Of a stretch of 64,000 bases of DNA, positions 34,655 through 47,089 are shown in pieces (the first letter of the stretch is position 1; the number at the start of each line of letters is the position of its first letter). Source of the DNA: Spizellomyces punctatus DAOM BR117 (taxonomy: Eukaryota > Chytridiomycota > Chytridiomycetes > Spizellomycetales > Spizellomycetaceae); NCBI RefSeq assembly GCF_000182565.1, contig NW_015971543.1, forward strand, positions 1,118,138 to 1,182,137. Direction: 5' to 3'. A program made the translations under genes and the position numbers. The notes beneath the pieces were generated by a model. That model saw only the letters and a program-made list of their open reading frames with translations. It was not told the origin of the DNA and made no database searches.

Positions 34655-35665
34655 ATGCTTGTGAACACCAACTCAACCCCAATAGTCACCGTCTTTGTGA
34701 CGAGTGAAGGCGTATCCTCGGAAAGGCGCTTCGATAAGGCAATTACAATAAGTAAACTTAAGGTGGTAAACTGCCCGACATTTCGAATCGTAAAATCCGT
34801 CGATCTCAAACATATTCCTCTCTTTGATGCAAAAGGAACGTCTTGAGCCGATAACAGGTGTTCCAGTATCGACAATGAAGGTTCAGCTGTATACTGCCAC
34901 CGACCAACTGGTGGGCACACTTGACGACGACGAGAAGATGTTGGGCTACTATCCTGTGGCAGACTACATGCGATTGGAGGTATGTCGCTCGGTCAAGACC
35001 CTTATACTATACCTAGAGACTATATCAACAGACCATACTTGTTGAATGTTAATTTAGGTCATTGACTTGAACCAACGCCGAAGGAAGAACGAATTCCATG
35101 ATGTATCGCAAGTGGAAAAGTTTGAGATATCTGATGCAGAGTACGACAAGCGCAATGGTAGGGCTTTGGAGTATGCTTTATGTTTATCTAGAGTGGAATG
35201 AAACACGCCGGTTACCAGATTCTGTTCGAGCTTTTCTACAACGAAACAAGATGGGCAAGTTTGCGGAGAAAACAGACGCGGACCGGGAGTTGGAAGTACA
35301 ATACAAGGAAGAGGCAGATAAAACTAAAGTGGGAGATCGATGTGAGGTCGAGGCTGAAGGGGATGGGCTTGTAAAGCGGGGTACTGTCCGTTTTGTTGGT
35401 ACGGTACAATTTAAGCCTGGTTACTGGGTGGGAGTTCAGTATGATGAACCCCTGGGAAAGCATGACGGAACGTAAGTCAAGCATTGTCTGCTGTTATCTC
35501 ACGCAGACGTGGCCAATGATCATGCTTTCTTCGACTGTTTCCAGGGTCCAAGGTGTGTCTTATTTCACCTGCCCACCAAAATATGGTGCATTCGTCCGGC
35601 CGAACAAGGTAAAAGTAGGGGACTACCCGGAAGACGACCTTATGGATGAACTAGATGAGATGTAA
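34655..35665 (+). CDS. ALF1: Tubulin-folding cofactor B (ALF1/TBCB)
   Basis: TBCB binds alpha-tubulin released from chaperonin and passes it to cofactor E. The N-terminal ubiquitin-like domain spans several exons ([20 protein letters not shown], then [20 protein letters not shown] and [20 protein letters not shown]). A coiled-coil linker follows (KYD…[15 protein letters not shown]). The C-terminal CAP-Gly domain reads [20 protein letters not shown] with GKHDGT, then a splice into [20 protein letters not shown]. It ends DLMDELDEM, close to the EEY/DEM-like tail of the family. Six exons or so. Confidence 0.93.
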
Positions 35666-35726
35666 CATGATAGGTTGTATATATACACTGTATAGAAAGT
35701 TTTGATGAACGGATATCGGGGTTATG

Positions 35727-38042
35727 TTATTCGTCATCGTCGTCGTCCTCGCCAAAGACCTAAGATAACGCGGGTGAGGCGTCTTGCTAACTTATTCGCT
35801 AAAATGGAACCTACATCAAAATAATCGAACTCGGCCTCCTCCCCATCCTCTTGGGTTGGATTATCTTCATCTGCGCCAATTTCTGGTCGTCAGAACTGAC
35901 GAGCCGGTGAGACCATGAGAAGATTGCAGGACTTACCTTCCCCACGCTGTGCTGCTTGCAGGTTTCGCATCAGCTCGTCCACCTTTACAATTGCTGGCTA
36001 AGCTGATTTGCAGATAACTATAGTGCTGGTACATCCACCCACCTTGCTCTTGACTCTCTGCTCAATGTCGTTTCGTTCACTTACCGCAGCTGAAGCCTCA
36101 GCAGCGCGCTGCGATGCAACCGCCCTGGCCTGGGCCTGGGATGCTGCTTCCTGCTCATCCCACTCGAAGGACTCTTCAATGTCTTTCCCTTGCAGCTTAT
36201 ATATCTTCTTTTTCGTCATATCACGGATCGCATCATAATGTGATCGTTCAAACCACCCGTCACGATCCTAATGCAACAGTTTAGAAGACGCCGTGCCGAC
36301 TAATAATAAAGATCAATCTGTTTACACTAACGTCATAAGTAGATCGAATGAAGTGCTTGCTGTGAATCATTTTCACTAAATCCGGATCGGTAACGTCGCA
36401 CATCTGGAACAGCCCTGATTCTCTAAACGTTTCACCGTCGAATATATGTGAATCGTCCGATCTGGTGGATTTAACATAGAGCATCATGAGTGTTTGGGTC
36501 CTACGCCTGCCTGGGACCTGCACATGCTTACTGGTTGGCGTCTACTGATTGCGGCAATTCGGACTCGGAACTCGCCTCGCGGTCTTCCCCAGGATTGTAG
36601 GCCCTCCCTCGGACCAACTGAGCTGATTCCACCACTCCAATCAAGCGCTTGGCTCTAGCAAACGCCCTTGGCGTCTTGACAAATCGCACATCAATAATTT
36701 GATATAGTCTCGCCTCTCGGTCCCGTCTTGGATCATATCCGTATCTAATCCAGCAATCCCGCCATGGACCACTGGTCGCCACATATGCATGTATAGGCAT
36801 CAACCTCTTCATTAGGTTGCGATACGCAGGGGGCATTGAATTGTGCAGGGCAAGCCGTGTCCATATCGGACGCTCCTGAAAGAGTGCTCGCATACGAGCT
36901 AGAGCTTCGTTTGGTATATCCGCAAGGCTGACTCCTTCCGGTGGTCCTGAAGGAACTTCCTGGGTAGACTTGTTGAATGTGATGGCCGTAAATTTGATCC
37001 GGCGATACCGATTGATCAACTTCATTACTGGTGGCTAACATGCGAGAGCAGATCAGCTCCTCTAATCATCCACTCGTCTCACCACTAAGCATGGCATCGT
37101 ACCTCATTTCCTGTTTGTCGGACCAAAACTTTCACTACTGCAAAATTCTGTCGGTAGCTTGTACGTACGGTAGCGTTAGAGAGTGACTTGCGTAGCTCAA
37201 CGTGCATCGGAGGACTCTCACCCATAGTCTAAAGGCCATTCTATCCGGGAAAATGATGGTGGAGGCATATTGCGCAGATTCTCCTGTGGCCCTTTGTCAT
37301 TTGCCAAGCTAAAGTGCTCAATCCCGTCCGCTGTAGAACCAAGTCGTGAATCAACCTATCAGAACGCTACGTAAAGAACTCGTCGTACCTTCAAATGTGT
37401 GCATACTTCTTCGGAGCTGGACAATGGGATCGTTTTGGTCCGGTATCCACTGATAATCAGCAATTGCTAATATGAACAATATTAGCTGTTGATTGGACAG
37501 CTGGGTCTTGAAGTAACTTACCTCGAAAACGGCATGTTTTCGTTACAGTGCCGATTATCTGGGTTTTGACGTCTGCGGGGCTCTCTTCCATTGGCGGGGA
37601 ATGGGCTTTGGTACCCTTCCTTTTTTTTCTCCTCCGCGTGACCTTTAGCAGTAGATTGCCCGTATTGATAATGTCACCATTTATTGGATGTGAAAATGGA
37701 TCGGTCGGACGATATCTCAGCTCCAAAACGTTTAGTCCGTCGGTGAACGCCTAAAAAGGTTCAAGTGGGGCGAAGGAAATTGTTGAAACATGTCCATCAT
37801 TACCTGCCTAACATGCCTTTACCCTACACCATAGTGCGCCTTTCCGACAACATGCACTGACGCCTCCCATGTCTACGCACCTTTTCGATAGCTTCAATTC
37901 CACCCAGCGTCCTAAGGGCGTTTTCAGTATTCTTGATATAGCCTGGATACTCGACTACATGAAAAGTCCAGCCAGGTAGGGGTTGTGAAGGTGCGGGCTT
38001 ATATGTAGGTATATTTTGGTTTGTTGCTGGAACCGTAGCCAT
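35727..38042 (-). CDS. TFIIIC subunit tau95/GTF3C5 (SFC1)
   Basis: tau95 is part of the tauA lobe that contacts the A box. The start MATVPATNQNIPTYKPAPSQ leads to HVVEYPGYIKNTENALRTLG, then LELRYRPTDPFSHPINGDI and LLKVTRRRKKRKGT, the family's DNA-binding/triple-barrel entry. The central exon carries RPIWTRLALHNSMPP, YGYDPRRDREARLYQIIDVR and the conserved FKAITFN-like segment. The C-terminus is helical then strongly acidic (EDGEEAEFDYFDVFGEDDDD), ending at 35727. About eight exons. It is encoded on the opposite strand to its presumed partner, the tau55-like gene. Confidence 0.88.
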
Positions 38043-38453
38043 TGTGCGTCGATGGCGACAATGTTATCCGGTGATCTCTAGATCTACAGTACACAAGCTG
38101 CCCGTGTCTGGTAAGCAACGATCCCAGCAGAGTGACTCATCGACCGCGTTGTCAGCAACAGCACCACAAACTGAAGACCTCACCGCCAGAATCCTAGAGA
38201 TTCATCCTGTGCATTCACGTACGTCGCTGAGAGCGAGCCTGTTCTTTTTAGGCCGCAGATTGAGGTGGACGGCTCTAACTTACTGGTGAGCCAGTTGCCA
38301 GCTCGCATTTCCCTCGATTTTGAGCCAAGGCAATCAACGAGCATCCGACGTCTCCATTTGTCATTCCCCGTTCAATTTTGGCGTATCGAGCATTGTTGAG
38401 CTCTACCGACTGCAAGATTTCTCATTTTTCCATTGCTACTGCACATCTTGAAT
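38043..38453. other. Divergent promoter region, tau95/elongin C
   Basis: About 410 bp. One 81-codon plus-strand open frame starts two bases from the tau95 ATG and looks like chance. Nothing else is seen. Confidence 0.4.
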
Positions 38454-38943
38454 ATGTCTCGACAGTCTCTCAACGACGAAGTTATGGCAGAGACCGTCAA
38501 GCTTGTCAGCTCTGACGGTTTCGAGTTTGTCATCGATCGGAAATGCGCTATGGCGTCAGGGACCATCAAAAACATGCTTTCCAGTCCAGGTACATTTTGG
38601 GACTTTGCTATATTTGCGAAAACACACCGCTGCTGTCGGGGTGGAATCTGATAGTTGGGACTTATCAATGATTGTTTTAAAAAAAGGCCAATTCACCGAG
38701 TCCGTTCAAAACACGGTCAACTTTCGTGACATCAAGTAATGCCATAGACCAATGCTGTATAATTCCTTTTTACACCTCTCATTTCTTTTCTTTGATGCTA
38801 GGGCCGTCATATTGGAGAAGGTCTGCAAGTATCTTTATTACAAAGTCCGATACACAAACAGCACGTCAGAAATCCCAGACTTTGTCATTGAACCGGAGAT
38901 TGCATTAGAACTTTTGATGGCTGCGGATTTCTTGGATTGTTAG
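38454..38943 (+). CDS. ELC1: Elongin C
   Basis: Elongin C is a SKP1-like BTB-fold adaptor in cullin E3 ligases and in RNA polymerase II degradation. Three exons give about 105 aa: [29 protein letters not shown] spliced to [16 protein letters not shown], then [20 protein letters not shown] and [10 protein letters not shown]-like [17 protein letters not shown] at the end. The joins are phase-consistent, and the match to animal elongin C is strong along its length. Confidence 0.95.
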
Positions 38944-39460
38944 TTAGATTTGTGTTGGCAGTCACCACCTTGCCAAAACTATACCCGAGACTATGTACAT
39001 AGGTATTCTGCAATAAATGGAAGAACGTAGGGTTTCGTTGACGTCAAAGCCGTTGGAAGCACGCTGGCTGGTGAGACATTTGGCAATCTAATCGGGCGTT
39101 ACTAATGAGCTTAGTAAAACGTGGGAGCCATCTGAGTCATGTTTCAAGATATTGCTTGGGTGTGTTGTTTTCCATCATCGTTATCCGCCACCACATCATC
39201 TACAAAGGATTTGCTTGTCCTCCACCTGCCAAACAACACTTGATCGCGTCCACCAGCTTTGTCCCCAAATATAGGGCCTCGAAGCTCGTCGCGTTCTTGT
39301 CAAAATTCGGTCTCCCAAAGCTGTTCTTCGTTCTGTTAGGGCCTCCTTTGCGAGGGTCATCAGATGTATGTGATGTTCATAGAGCTCCTGTTTGTTGCTC
39401 ATATAGGGGAGCACTGTGGTTGACCCATTTTACCATGGTTTTGTAGACATTGTCTTTGAA
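38944..39460. other. Intergenic region before G6PD
   Basis: About 520 bp. Overlapping open frames occur on both strands at 39105–39446. The minus-strand one (TLAKEALTERRTALGDRI) looks somewhat protein-like, but no complete gene can be built. Confidence 0.35.
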
Positions 39461-41455
39461 ATGGCGGGCCCTGTCAGTCCCTCTGCTGAAGACAGCATGG
39501 TCGTGATTGGTGAGACTCGCTGTCTGCAGCTGTCGCTTTTTCCATAGATATTAAAAATACCTTGTTTTGCCACGGCCAGTATTGGGAGCCTCTGGTATGT
39601 AGGACCGGTGCAATTTGCAATGCCTTCGAGCCAAACTAACGCACCTTTTCGCCAGGCGACCTTGCATTCAAGAAGACATATCCTGCGCTCTTTGGCTTAT
39701 ACAAAAACAGCTTTCTTCCTCCGAACACCGACATTGTCGGCTATGCGCGATCCCATATCGAACTGGACGAGTTCCGGAAACGTATCTCTTCTCGCATCAA
39801 GGTCAACAACGAGAAGGAACAGCAGCAGTTGAAAGAGTTCCTTGCCAAGTGTACATATGTTTCTGGCAGTTACGATGATGCGAAATCGTTCAAAAAATTG
39901 AACGATGCAGTCGACGACATTCAAAAGCGGGTGGGCGGTTATAGGCACCGCGTCTTTTACATGGCGTTGCCCCCGTCAGTTTTCATCCCAGCCTCCAAAG
40001 GGCTGAGGGAACATGTATATACTAGAAAGGGAAACAATCGACTGATTGTCGAAAAACCATTTGGAAAAGACACCGAGTCTTCCAAAGAGCTTGGGCACGC
40101 ACTAGCCCAACACTGGCTGGAAGATGAGGTGAGAATAGGCCCTTTTTGCGCATAACATACTAAGCCTTGCTAATGCGCGATAACGTAGATTTATCGTATT
40201 GATCATTACCTCGGTAAAGAAATGGTCAAGAATCTTATGATTTTACGGTAAGATCAGCAAATACGAGCTATCTAGTCAAGGCTGACCATCTTTCAGCTTT
40301 GCCAACGTGTTTTTCGGTGCTGTCTGGAATCGGCAATATATTCACAATGTCCAGATCACATTCAAAGAGCCTATCGGAACCCAGGGGCGTGGAGGCTACT
40401 TTGATGAATTCGGCATCATTCGTGACGTACGTATCAACGGCTAGCAATGATTATTAGCATTATGCAGAATGAACCATTGAGACATCTTGATTGCATAGAT
40501 CATGCAAAACCATCTTCTCCAAATCCTATCTATTGTGGCCATGGAGAAACCGGTCACACTGGATGCGGAAGATGTCCGTAATGAGAAGGTCTGTTGATAT
40601 CGTGCAATGAAGGAATCGCTTATCTGGCAAATGATTGACACATGACTTTAGGTTAAAGTTCTCCGCGCCATTCAACCACTGACTGTGGACGACGTGCTAC
40701 TCGGTCAATACACAGGAAGTCCTGATGGCAAGGAACCTGGATATTTGGAAGACAAGGGTGTTCCGAAAGATTCGGTCACTCCGACTTTTGCTGCTGCGGT
40801 GTTTTACATTAAGAGCGAACGTTGGGACGGTGAGTCTGGATTGACTAGGATCAACTAGTGTGCACCGAGCGCTAAACGACTCTTTAATAACTTTCAGGGG
40901 TTCCCTTCATTTTGAAATGCGGAAAAGGTAACGAGAATGCTGGTGCCTTGTTCAAATCTGCGCCTTTAGAGCTTACACTGTTTTCCGTTCATAGCGTTGG
41001 ACCAACAAAAGACGGAAATTCGCGTCCAGTTCCAGGACGTTGCTGGTAACATTTACCCGAACATCGCTCGTAACGAACTAGTTGTCCGCGTGCAACCGGA
41101 AGAGGCTGTATACATGAAGTTCATGAACAAAAAGCCCGGGCTGTCGTCTGCTGCCGTCACGTCCGAGCTGGATCTGTCGTACGCTAAGCGTTATCAGGAC
41201 GTGAAGATTCCCGACGCTTACGAATCCCTGATTTTGGATGTCCTCAAGGGAGATAAGGCCAACTTTGTTCGAGACGACGAGTTGGATGCGGCATGGAAAA
41301 TCTTCACTCCACTCTTGCACCAGATCGAGCGCGAGAAGATCAAGCCAGAGCAGTACGCCTTTGGCTCACGTGGGCCCGCTGGGTTGAATGCCTTTGTGGA
41401 AAAGCACGGGTACAGGAGGGACGCCGGATACCAGTGGACGCCTCCAAAGATTTGA
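39461..41455 (+). CDS. ZWF1: Glucose-6-phosphate 1-dehydrogenase
   Basis: This enzyme oxidises glucose-6-phosphate with NADP+ to 6-phosphogluconolactone, starting the oxidative pentose phosphate pathway in the cytosol. After [16 protein letters not shown] an intron splits the GASGDLA nucleotide-binding motif. Exons then give [30 protein letters not shown] and [10 protein letters not shown]. The catalytic [14 protein letters not shown] sits in a short exon near 40190–40249. [19 protein letters not shown] and [17 protein letters not shown] follow. The C-terminal domain is one long exon to YQWTPPKI. About nine exons and normal length. Confidence 0.96.
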
Positions 41456-41760
41456 ATGTATAAATGCAGAAATCATGCAGGCATCTATTACCGACTTTCT
41501 GAGACTTATCATTGTAAACCTCTGGATATCACCATGTTCTTTATGTGCCATATATGAAGATATGTGGTTCTCATTTTTGAAAGGTAGTGGACAATATACA
41601 CTATCATATTTTGAATGGGTCTCATTGAGTGGGGGCTGCCGGTTGTGGCTTTGTTTGTGCAGCAGTAGGTATTTGCAGAGTCTCCACCGTGTTCTTTGCG
41701 GGAATGCTAAAAGTTGCCGAATTAGATCATGGTATAACCTGACATTATCTCATGAGATAC

Positions 41761-43370
41761 TTACTCTTTCAGCCACATTAGCGACGGTCGCAATCGGGAT
41801 GAAATGTAGAAATCTCCAGGTCCCCGTAATAGGTAATATCCCTATGAGGAACCAAGTTGCAGCCGGGATTATTACGCCCATGTTATAATACATTTCGCAC
41901 GTACCCTGTCACCAAACAACCACTGCTTGATATGCAAGAAAGTGAAACGAGTTACGCGCAAGGTTGCGTCCGCTGTCCGTTTTAGAAGCTTGCTGGCAAT
42001 CTCTTGCGCGGAATTTATTGTTGGAGCGACCTTTGGTGCATCATTCAAAGCCTTCTTTGTCTCTTTTGCTTCTCTTGCTCCCGGTGTTTGTACTAGCCGT
42101 TTCAATTTCTCCGAGATATTGAATTTCGGTATAGTGGACTTGACCGCTCGTTGGGCTTGATTGGCCGGCTTGGGATCAATGGAGGCATCCCATGCAATGA
42201 TATGGCTAAGAACATGAGTTCCGGACCTACTTTCCAGGAGCTTCCAAAAAGTGCATCCCACCTACCTAGGATCTACCCTGTATTCTTCTCCAGGTGCCAA
42301 TACCAGGCGATACAGTCCTCCATACGAGGTGATCGCTAATGTTCCTTTCCCTTTTACACGATAATTGAAGATTCCATCCACCCCCTATTACCAACGGTTC
42401 ATTAAAACATATTCAAATATAATTATAAACGACACGGGTGATGGTGAGCCTACCAATCCAAACCCCTTTGGTGAGCTGGACACGCCAAGTCCAGGACTTG
42501 CGGCTAGGAACGCCTTTTGACGCACGTAGTATTCTGATGTACCATCCATGGGGATAGCCGCGATATCTCCAATCTGCTTTGGAGCGATAATAACATCTCC
42601 TGGGGCACCGGTCGTCCAAAACTGTATTGCACCCGTCATGAGTACGCTGTGCTTGTTCATGAAACTGTGTAAAGATGTTTGTTATACCCGTTGCCAAAAC
42701 AAAGCTCCGCCTCCCAATTTCCGTGAGACGGCCTGTATGGGGCCGCCTTCAGTGGATAATCCCGTCTCGATCTGTTGTGATGGGAGTATGCATATTTGAT
42801 TAACGATTGATTGTCAACATACAACATTTTAAAAACGCACCCCGGAGGAGAATCCGATTGCCGTGTTCACCGTCGTGTAAAAGTGTGAAGAAGGAGGAAC
42901 CTTTGCCACAATCACAGACCCTGATACAGTCATTAGATCATCAAAGCAAATGAGTAACGAGATGTGACGGATCGTTACCCGGCCCAGTGCTGACCACCTC
43001 AAACACCGGCTCATCACGTAGAGGTACTTTAAGCCATTTGGTCGCACTCGTAAGACCTATGTAAAACAAAGTAAGTCTGGTATATAAACATAAAGACTCT
43101 ACAGCTTCTAGTACCTGCAGCTACTTCCACGCCCTCTCCTTTGCTGCTCTCCTCAGGTACACTCGCCTTGTTCTCCAACCCCGCGGTGATATCTATCCGT
43201 GGTTTGCGATTCAGGGTTTCAACGCCCTGTACGGAGGCGTCAGGTTGAGATGTCGGTGCATTGAACGCTAGACCCGCATATGCTCGCAGAGGAGTTACAG
43301 GACCGTATGCAACCCCCAACCTGCCAGATGGGGTTAGGCAGCGTGCCTGTAAAAGTCCACGCGAATGCAT
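41761..43370 (-). CDS. AIM24: AIM24-family mitochondrial inner-membrane protein
   Basis: AIM24 is linked in yeast to MICOS integrity and respiratory assembly. The start MHSRGLLQARCLTPSGRLGV is an Arg-containing presequence without acidic residues. The AIM24/TRAP-like barrel follows as WLKVPLRDEPVFEV, FYTTVNTAIGFSSGV, LMTGAIQFWTTGAPGDVIIA and GTSEYYVRQKAFLAASPGL. Later exons give TFEELPGT-type text only weakly but include HVLSHIIAWDASIDPK and HIKQWLFGDR. The last exon, spliced at CTCATAG, reads GPGDFYISSRLRPSLMWLKE, which matches the family's RGPG end. Stop TAA at 41761. Confidence 0.85.
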
Positions 43371-43748
43371 TCTAAAACCACCAGATGGAACAAGATACTA
43401 AACGTCCTTGCAAGTTGATCGGGAATTGCGAAAATGGATGAGTCATTATAGCCACGTGATGTAATTATATAAGCCGAAAGCCAGATCCCGTCCGATCGTC
43501 AATCAACCTAAAAACAAAAAACTCAAGCTTAAATATAGTAACCCCATGTTGACATGGATGTCATCGTTGATATACAATTACCCTTGTACCGTATCAATGA
43601 AGCTCCGGTTACCGGGAGAAACTTTAAGTACCAATGCATGCCTCCCGCAAGCTTTATTTCTCGAGTCCAACCTGGTCAGCCCAAAAAATTGGCAGCCTGC
43701 CTTGTGCACTAGTGTAGCTAGACCTATTCTTTACCTCCAACGATCGAC
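43371..43748. other. Divergent promoter region
   Basis: About 380 bp between AIM24 and the multi-TM gene. AT-rich near both starts, with no gene seen. Confidence 0.4.
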
Positions 43749-44886
43749 ATGGCCGATCAGAAAACCCCGTCAGCAGCCTTTCTGGGCGTTACAACGGCCA
43801 TAGAAAGCGTCGCATTTCTCTTCCAAACATATCATATGATACTAGCTATTCGGGTGGCCTGGTTCGAAAACCATGTGGTACCACCGTCAACAGATTCACC
43901 ATCGCAGACCACCCAAGTTGATCGCGGCGGAACATGGTTCGACCGAATCATTGCGATTATCATGATACTGCTGTGGCTTTATGGGGGGTTCAATATTGCT
44001 TTGGCGTTGTTGTCCGGACGTGACGGGCAACTTGCTTTTCAGTTTTGTGTTGCAACGGTGGATACGGTTTTCTTTAGTGGGGGTTCCATATATTTGTGGT
44101 TGGTGGTGAGACGATTTGGAGTCGTCTATGGTGCTGTGCGAGTTGGTATAAATCCCAAATGGTGAGTGAGACGGAGGAGTCTTTCGAATAACCATGATTT
44201 CCCATGGTTTTGTTTTATTTTGTTATCTAATACGGTGTCAAACCAGGTTCAAGGCATTTGAGATCCTAACCATTTGCTGTATGACGCTGTCGGCGGGTCC
44301 TGTCGTCCTCTTTGACTGGGTAGCTGTCTTTCAACGTCACGACATTCCCGAGTGGCAGCCGGACGGAAGCTCGACCAATGGCGTTGTTTTGACGTTTATT
44401 TACAACACTTTTGTTCTCCTTGTCGATTGCGCGGTGTCATTAATACTCTACGTGACGTTGAAAAAGGCCGTCGCGGAACTACGTGATGTCATGAAACCTG
44501 GGATACAGCCATGGAACGACCCGAGTAGCGCGCTCAAGCCCGCTTTGTCAAAAGAGATGGTGCAAGTTGAGCAACAACCCGCAACGATGTCTATCTTATC
44601 CCCACCACTCAGAACAAAGCACCATAATTTAAGTAACGTGAGCATGCTTCGAAGTACGGGAGTCGGTGTCACATGGCTAGTCAGCATCAGCATAGTCGGA
44701 GCCATACTCGCCATTGTGGACAATTTGCTCATTCAAGATCAGCTATCGCTTGCTCACGGTGTTTTATTACATTTGGCCTGGACGACGCCAATTTGGCATG
44801 CCCGATTTGCTTGGATATATTTAGCTTCTGTCAAAGATCTCGTTAAGGAGATGTCTAACCGACACCCTCAATCTTATAAGGACTGA
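43749..44886 (+). CDS. Unrecognised multi-spanning membrane protein
   Basis: Two exons (43749–44161 and 44247–44886) give about 350 aa. I count roughly seven hydrophobic segments, for example IESVAFLFQTYHMILAIRVA, IIAIIMILLWLYGGFNIALA, TVDTVFFSGGSIYLWLVV, LTICCMTLSAGPVVLFDWVA, TFIYNTFVLLVDCAVSLILY, WLVSISIVGAILAIVDNLLI and LLHLAWTTPIW. A cytosolic-type Pro/Ser-rich loop sits before the sixth. No signal peptide or known motif is seen. The topology would suit a seven-helix receptor-like protein, but no family is recognised. Confidence 0.8.
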
Positions 44887-45065
44887 CGAGGAGATATCTC
44901 GCGTCGTTCGCACGACAGCTGATGGTGTAATGCCGGAACTGATCCATAATTGGTTATGTATGCAACTTTTTCCGTCAGAATACCTTGTATTCAATTAATA
45001 GATATCTACTAGTATACACCTCCCGAACCAAAATATTCATAGACTAACTACAAAATACATCCCGT

Positions 45066-46303
45066 TTAGAAGCCCTTTGGATGCAATTGGTGGAACTTCC
45101 AAGCTGTAGCCACGATCTTATCAATGGAATCGTACTTTCGCTTCCAACCAAGAACTTTCTCGGCTTTGGTGGAAGATGCGACCAAGGTTGCTGGGTCGCC
45201 AGCACGTCTATAGGTCGACAATAGCATTTAGTATCACTCCCGAGCGTCATACATTGGGAGATTATCTTACCGTGGTTTGATTTCTGCGGGGATCGGGTGA
45301 CCAGTTACTCGCCGTGCGGCATCGATAATTTGTTTCACCGAGTATCCGTGCCCGCTGCCCAAGTTGAAGCGGTTGGACTCGTTGGTCTCCCCGAGATAGT
45401 CCAACGCCTACGCACGACAATGCATCCATTAGCAACGACTCCAAAACATATATCTCGCCCGTGCCCCAACGTACCTGAATGTGAGCAGAGGCTAAGTCGG
45501 TCACGTGAACGTAGTCCCTCACACAGGTTCCGTCCTCTGTATCATAGTCATCCCCGAAAATAAAGACCTTCTCTCGCTTACCCGCTGGTACTTGAAGTAC
45601 CAGGGGAATAAGATGCGATTCTGGCGTATGATCTTCTCCAATATCACCCGCTTCATCCGCCCCACATGCATTGAAATACCGCAAACAGACATACTTGAGG
45701 CCAAACGCTTGATCGCACCAATGTAAGATCTTTTCCACCGCAAGTTTGGTTTCCCCGTACGGGTTCACGGGTTTGGTGGTATCATCCGCTTCAATGGGGA
45801 TGCGATCCGGCATGCCAAAGAGCGCGGCGGTGGAGGAGAAGATAAAGTACTTTGATCCGTACTTTTGCATGATTTGAAGGAGGGTGACCGTTCCAGATAC
45901 ATTATTTTCGTAGTAAGATAGAGGATCCACGCAGCTTTGTGCCACTTCAATAGAAGCCGAGAGGTGGTACACTGCTACGGGCTTGTGCTTTGCAAAGACT
46001 TCATCCAAGCGTTGTTTATCGCGAATGTCGCCCTGTTCAAATGTGACCGCTTGCGGGATAGCGGCGGTATGACCTAGCCAGAAAACAAATCTTGGCACAA
46101 ATCAAAAACATTTCAAGACATACTCGCCCCTCACCAGTAGACAAATTATCCAGCACAATAATCTCGTGCTTTCCGAGTTTATGGAGCTCACGGACGAGAT
46201 GGGAACCAATGTAGCCCGCACCACCGGCAATAAGGATCTTTGAAAAAATTACCCATCAGTTCAGTAACCTCCCTACTCGGCTGTGAATGGAACTTACCTT
46301 CAT
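45066..46303 (-). CDS. UDP-glucose 4-epimerase
   Basis: It interconverts UDP-galactose and UDP-glucose in the Leloir pathway. Exon 1 is only MK, joined to [20 protein letters not shown] (NAD-binding GxxGxxG). The large exon holds the active-site pattern: Ser/Thr in [11 protein letters not shown], then the YGETKLAVE motif with catalytic Tyr and Lys, and [13 protein letters not shown]. Later exons read [34 protein letters not shown] and [20 protein letters not shown], ending HPKGF at 45066. It has only the epimerase domain, unlike the yeast GAL10 epimerase–mutarotase fusion. About five exons. Confidence 0.95.
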
Positions 46304-46542
46304 TATGACAAAAGATGGCGGAAATCTAGAGATTGAAAACCTCCAGGGCGTGATAAAGGCCGCAACCACTTGTACTTGGAATGCAATAAATACATTTTAT
46401 CCGGATCTTCAACCATAATTCTCACGCGGTACACAACGCTGGCCTCGGCCCAGGTCATTCGGAATGGCTGGAATGGCAGGTTTCCAATGGACTTGAATTC
46501 CTCCCTACTTTGAGTTATGACTGTGCCACATTTCTGAGTCAT
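46304..46542 (-). other. Upstream ORF overlapping the epimerase start
   Basis: A 79-codon ATG-initiated frame (from 46542) ends in TAATG, sharing bases with the epimerase ATG at 46303. It reads like protein (FRMTWAEASVVYRVRIMVED). It may be a uORF that limits or couples translation of the epimerase, or it may be chance. Confidence 0.3.
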
Positions 46543-46639
46543 GGAGGACGGTATTCATGGACTAATAGGACATTAGAGTTAGTAGCCCACATTCTCGGGT
46601 CTTTTCTGCCTCCCCCCAAACAGCCCACGCAACCTCCAC

Positions 46640-47023
46640 GGACATCTGGTCATCGACGTTACGACATTTTGATTTCTCGACGGCGCACTGCGAACGAAGG
46701 CGCAAGGATTGGACAGCGACATTTGCAACGAATCCCTTGGCGATATCCTGAACTGTGACACGGGAAGCTAAAGCCCTGTTTGAAACCTTTGACCGAGTTT
46801 TCTTGGCAGAAGAGCACGCGAATCGTGCGCTGACAGCAGAGTTAGATGGGCATTGTGCAAAATCTGTAAAGACCGCACGCTTGAAGCTGTTTTATCAAAT
46901 ATTTGGGACCGAGTTTCTATGGTCTTTGGTAAGCGCTTGTTCTGCTGTCATAAAGGGATGCTTTGCTGATCCATTGCCCAACAGTCTTTCAAAGTAGCCA
47001 TAAAGTGGATAAACCTATCTTGA
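46640..47023 (+). pseudogene. Relic of an ABCC (MRP-type) transporter N-terminal region
   Basis: A plus-strand stretch reads LDSDICNESLGDIL in one frame. After a one-base shift near 46764 it continues EAKALFETFDRVFLAEEH and LFYQIFGTEFLWSL. A GTAAGC…CAACAG intron then joins SFKVAIKWINLS and a TGA at 47021. The block resembles the segment just before TM helix 1 of MRP/ABCC transporters (L..LYKTFG..FL.S..FK.). There is no start codon in frame, no transport domain, and PBS2 follows at once, so it appears to be a fragment. The identification is by eye. Confidence 0.4.
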
Positions 47024-47089
47024 TCATATTGTGATATTGCATCGGAGCTTAATTTTATATCCTTTATATACTTCTACCCGAGAACTACG

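Noticed and set aside
39105-39446. 113-codon plus-strand frame and its 72-codon antisense partner upstream of G6PD
   Set aside because: Both strands look equally coding and neither gives a complete gene. The region is more likely the G6PD promoter.
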